From: Nitrospira sp.
GTDB lineage: Bacteria; Nitrospirota; Nitrospiria; Nitrospirales; Nitrospiraceae
Direction of reading: 5' to 3'
DNA: 13,214 bases
NCBI GenBank assembly: GCA_015904055.1
Contig: JABMDE010000006.1
Coordinates: forward strand, 1 to 13,214
Shown here: in pieces, positions 13,145 through 13,214 of the stretch
How positions within the stretch are numbered: position 1 is the first letter of the stretch
How the letters are laid out: each line of letters begins with the position of its first letter
The notes under the pieces: model-generated
What the model was told of the DNA's origin: nothing
The model's input: only the letters and a program-made list of their open reading frames with translations
The model's database searches: none
Position numbers and translations under genes: made by a program

Positions 13145-13214
13145 ATGGGGCCTGCCGACGAGTTCGAGCAAGAGGCCAGGCGATGTGGGTATCGCCGTAT
13201 CGCGGGCCTCGATG
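13145..13214 (+). CDS. rnhB: Ribonuclease HII, N-terminal start (partial)
   Basis: The frame runs off the window edge after 23 codons: MGPADEFEQEARRCGYRRIA, then GLD. IAGLD is the start of the RNase HII motif I-A-G-x-D-E-V/A-G-R-G, whose first acidic residue is catalytic. The gene position directly after rplS is standard. The enzyme removes ribonucleotides from DNA. ATG 13145 has GGGAG at 13132-13136, eight bases upstream. In-frame GTG/TTG codons further upstream exist but lack better support. Confidence 0.8.
   Translation, partial: MGPADEFEQEARRCGYRRIAGLD

Noticed and set aside
1..13214. CRISPR array, tRNA or rRNA genes, replication origin
   Set aside because: No regularly spaced direct repeats, no cloverleaf or conserved rRNA segments and no DnaA-box cluster were seen on either strand.

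Overview
The window carries the order ffh-rpsP-rimM-trmD-rplS-rnhB at its right end and moderately GC-rich, repeat-laden accessory DNA to its left. Protein flavour, the DUF4321 membrane protein beside uvrB sequence and ffh, and the abundance of intergenic palindromic elements suggest a member of Nitrospirota, most likely Nitrospira. This is inference from recall; no search was run.

Layout. Positions 1-99 are the right end of an IS3-family insertion sequence. Positions 202-345 hold a hairpin and a decayed 3' scrap of an M28 peptidase gene. Positions 381-1026 are a minus-strand type II toxin-antitoxin pair (Phd/YefM-like antitoxin, RelE/ParE-like toxin) with a TGTACA operator in its promoter. 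Positions 1161-5560 are a tandem segmental duplication. Each unit has an exported M28 zinc peptidase on the minus strand and a small basic protein on the plus strand, reading away from each other. Unit 1 has an intact peptidase and a 3'-truncated small ORF fused antisense into a Sel1-type lipoprotein. Unit 2 has a peptidase broken by an 11-bp tandem duplication in its signal-peptide region and a complete small ORF. Each unit carries a different MITE-like palindrome in its divergent intergenic region.

Positions 5684-8887 are the most rearranged part. A signal peptide and a beta-rich LamG/DUF1080-like domain run in frame into UvrB from its YGLG motif onward, so the UvrB Walker A region is absent. 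Immediately downstream lies a two-gene nucleotidyltransferase cassette. It is bracketed by a 96-bp direct repeat of the uvrB 3' end, so the second repeat is an orphan UvrB tail. This looks like an insertion that kept or restored the end of its target gene, or an unequal duplication.

Positions 8892-9152 are a convergent DUF4321 membrane protein gene. Positions 9267-9474 are a third palindromic element. From 9486 onward is the housekeeping operon for protein targeting and ribosome/tRNA maturation: Ffh (SRP54), S16, RimM, TrmD, L19 and the first codons of RNase HII. These genes are tightly packed and overlapping.

The three palindromic elements (2847-2966, 5040-5223, 9267-9474) have different arms but share one asymmetric apex: CTCAAC, a 4-5 bp stem, a 6-nt loop, the other stem strand, then GCYTC. 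Together with the uvrB-bracketed cassette and the secreted-domain/UvrB fusion, this is what most deserves follow-up. An assembly artefact must be excluded first for the fusion and for the 11-bp frameshift.
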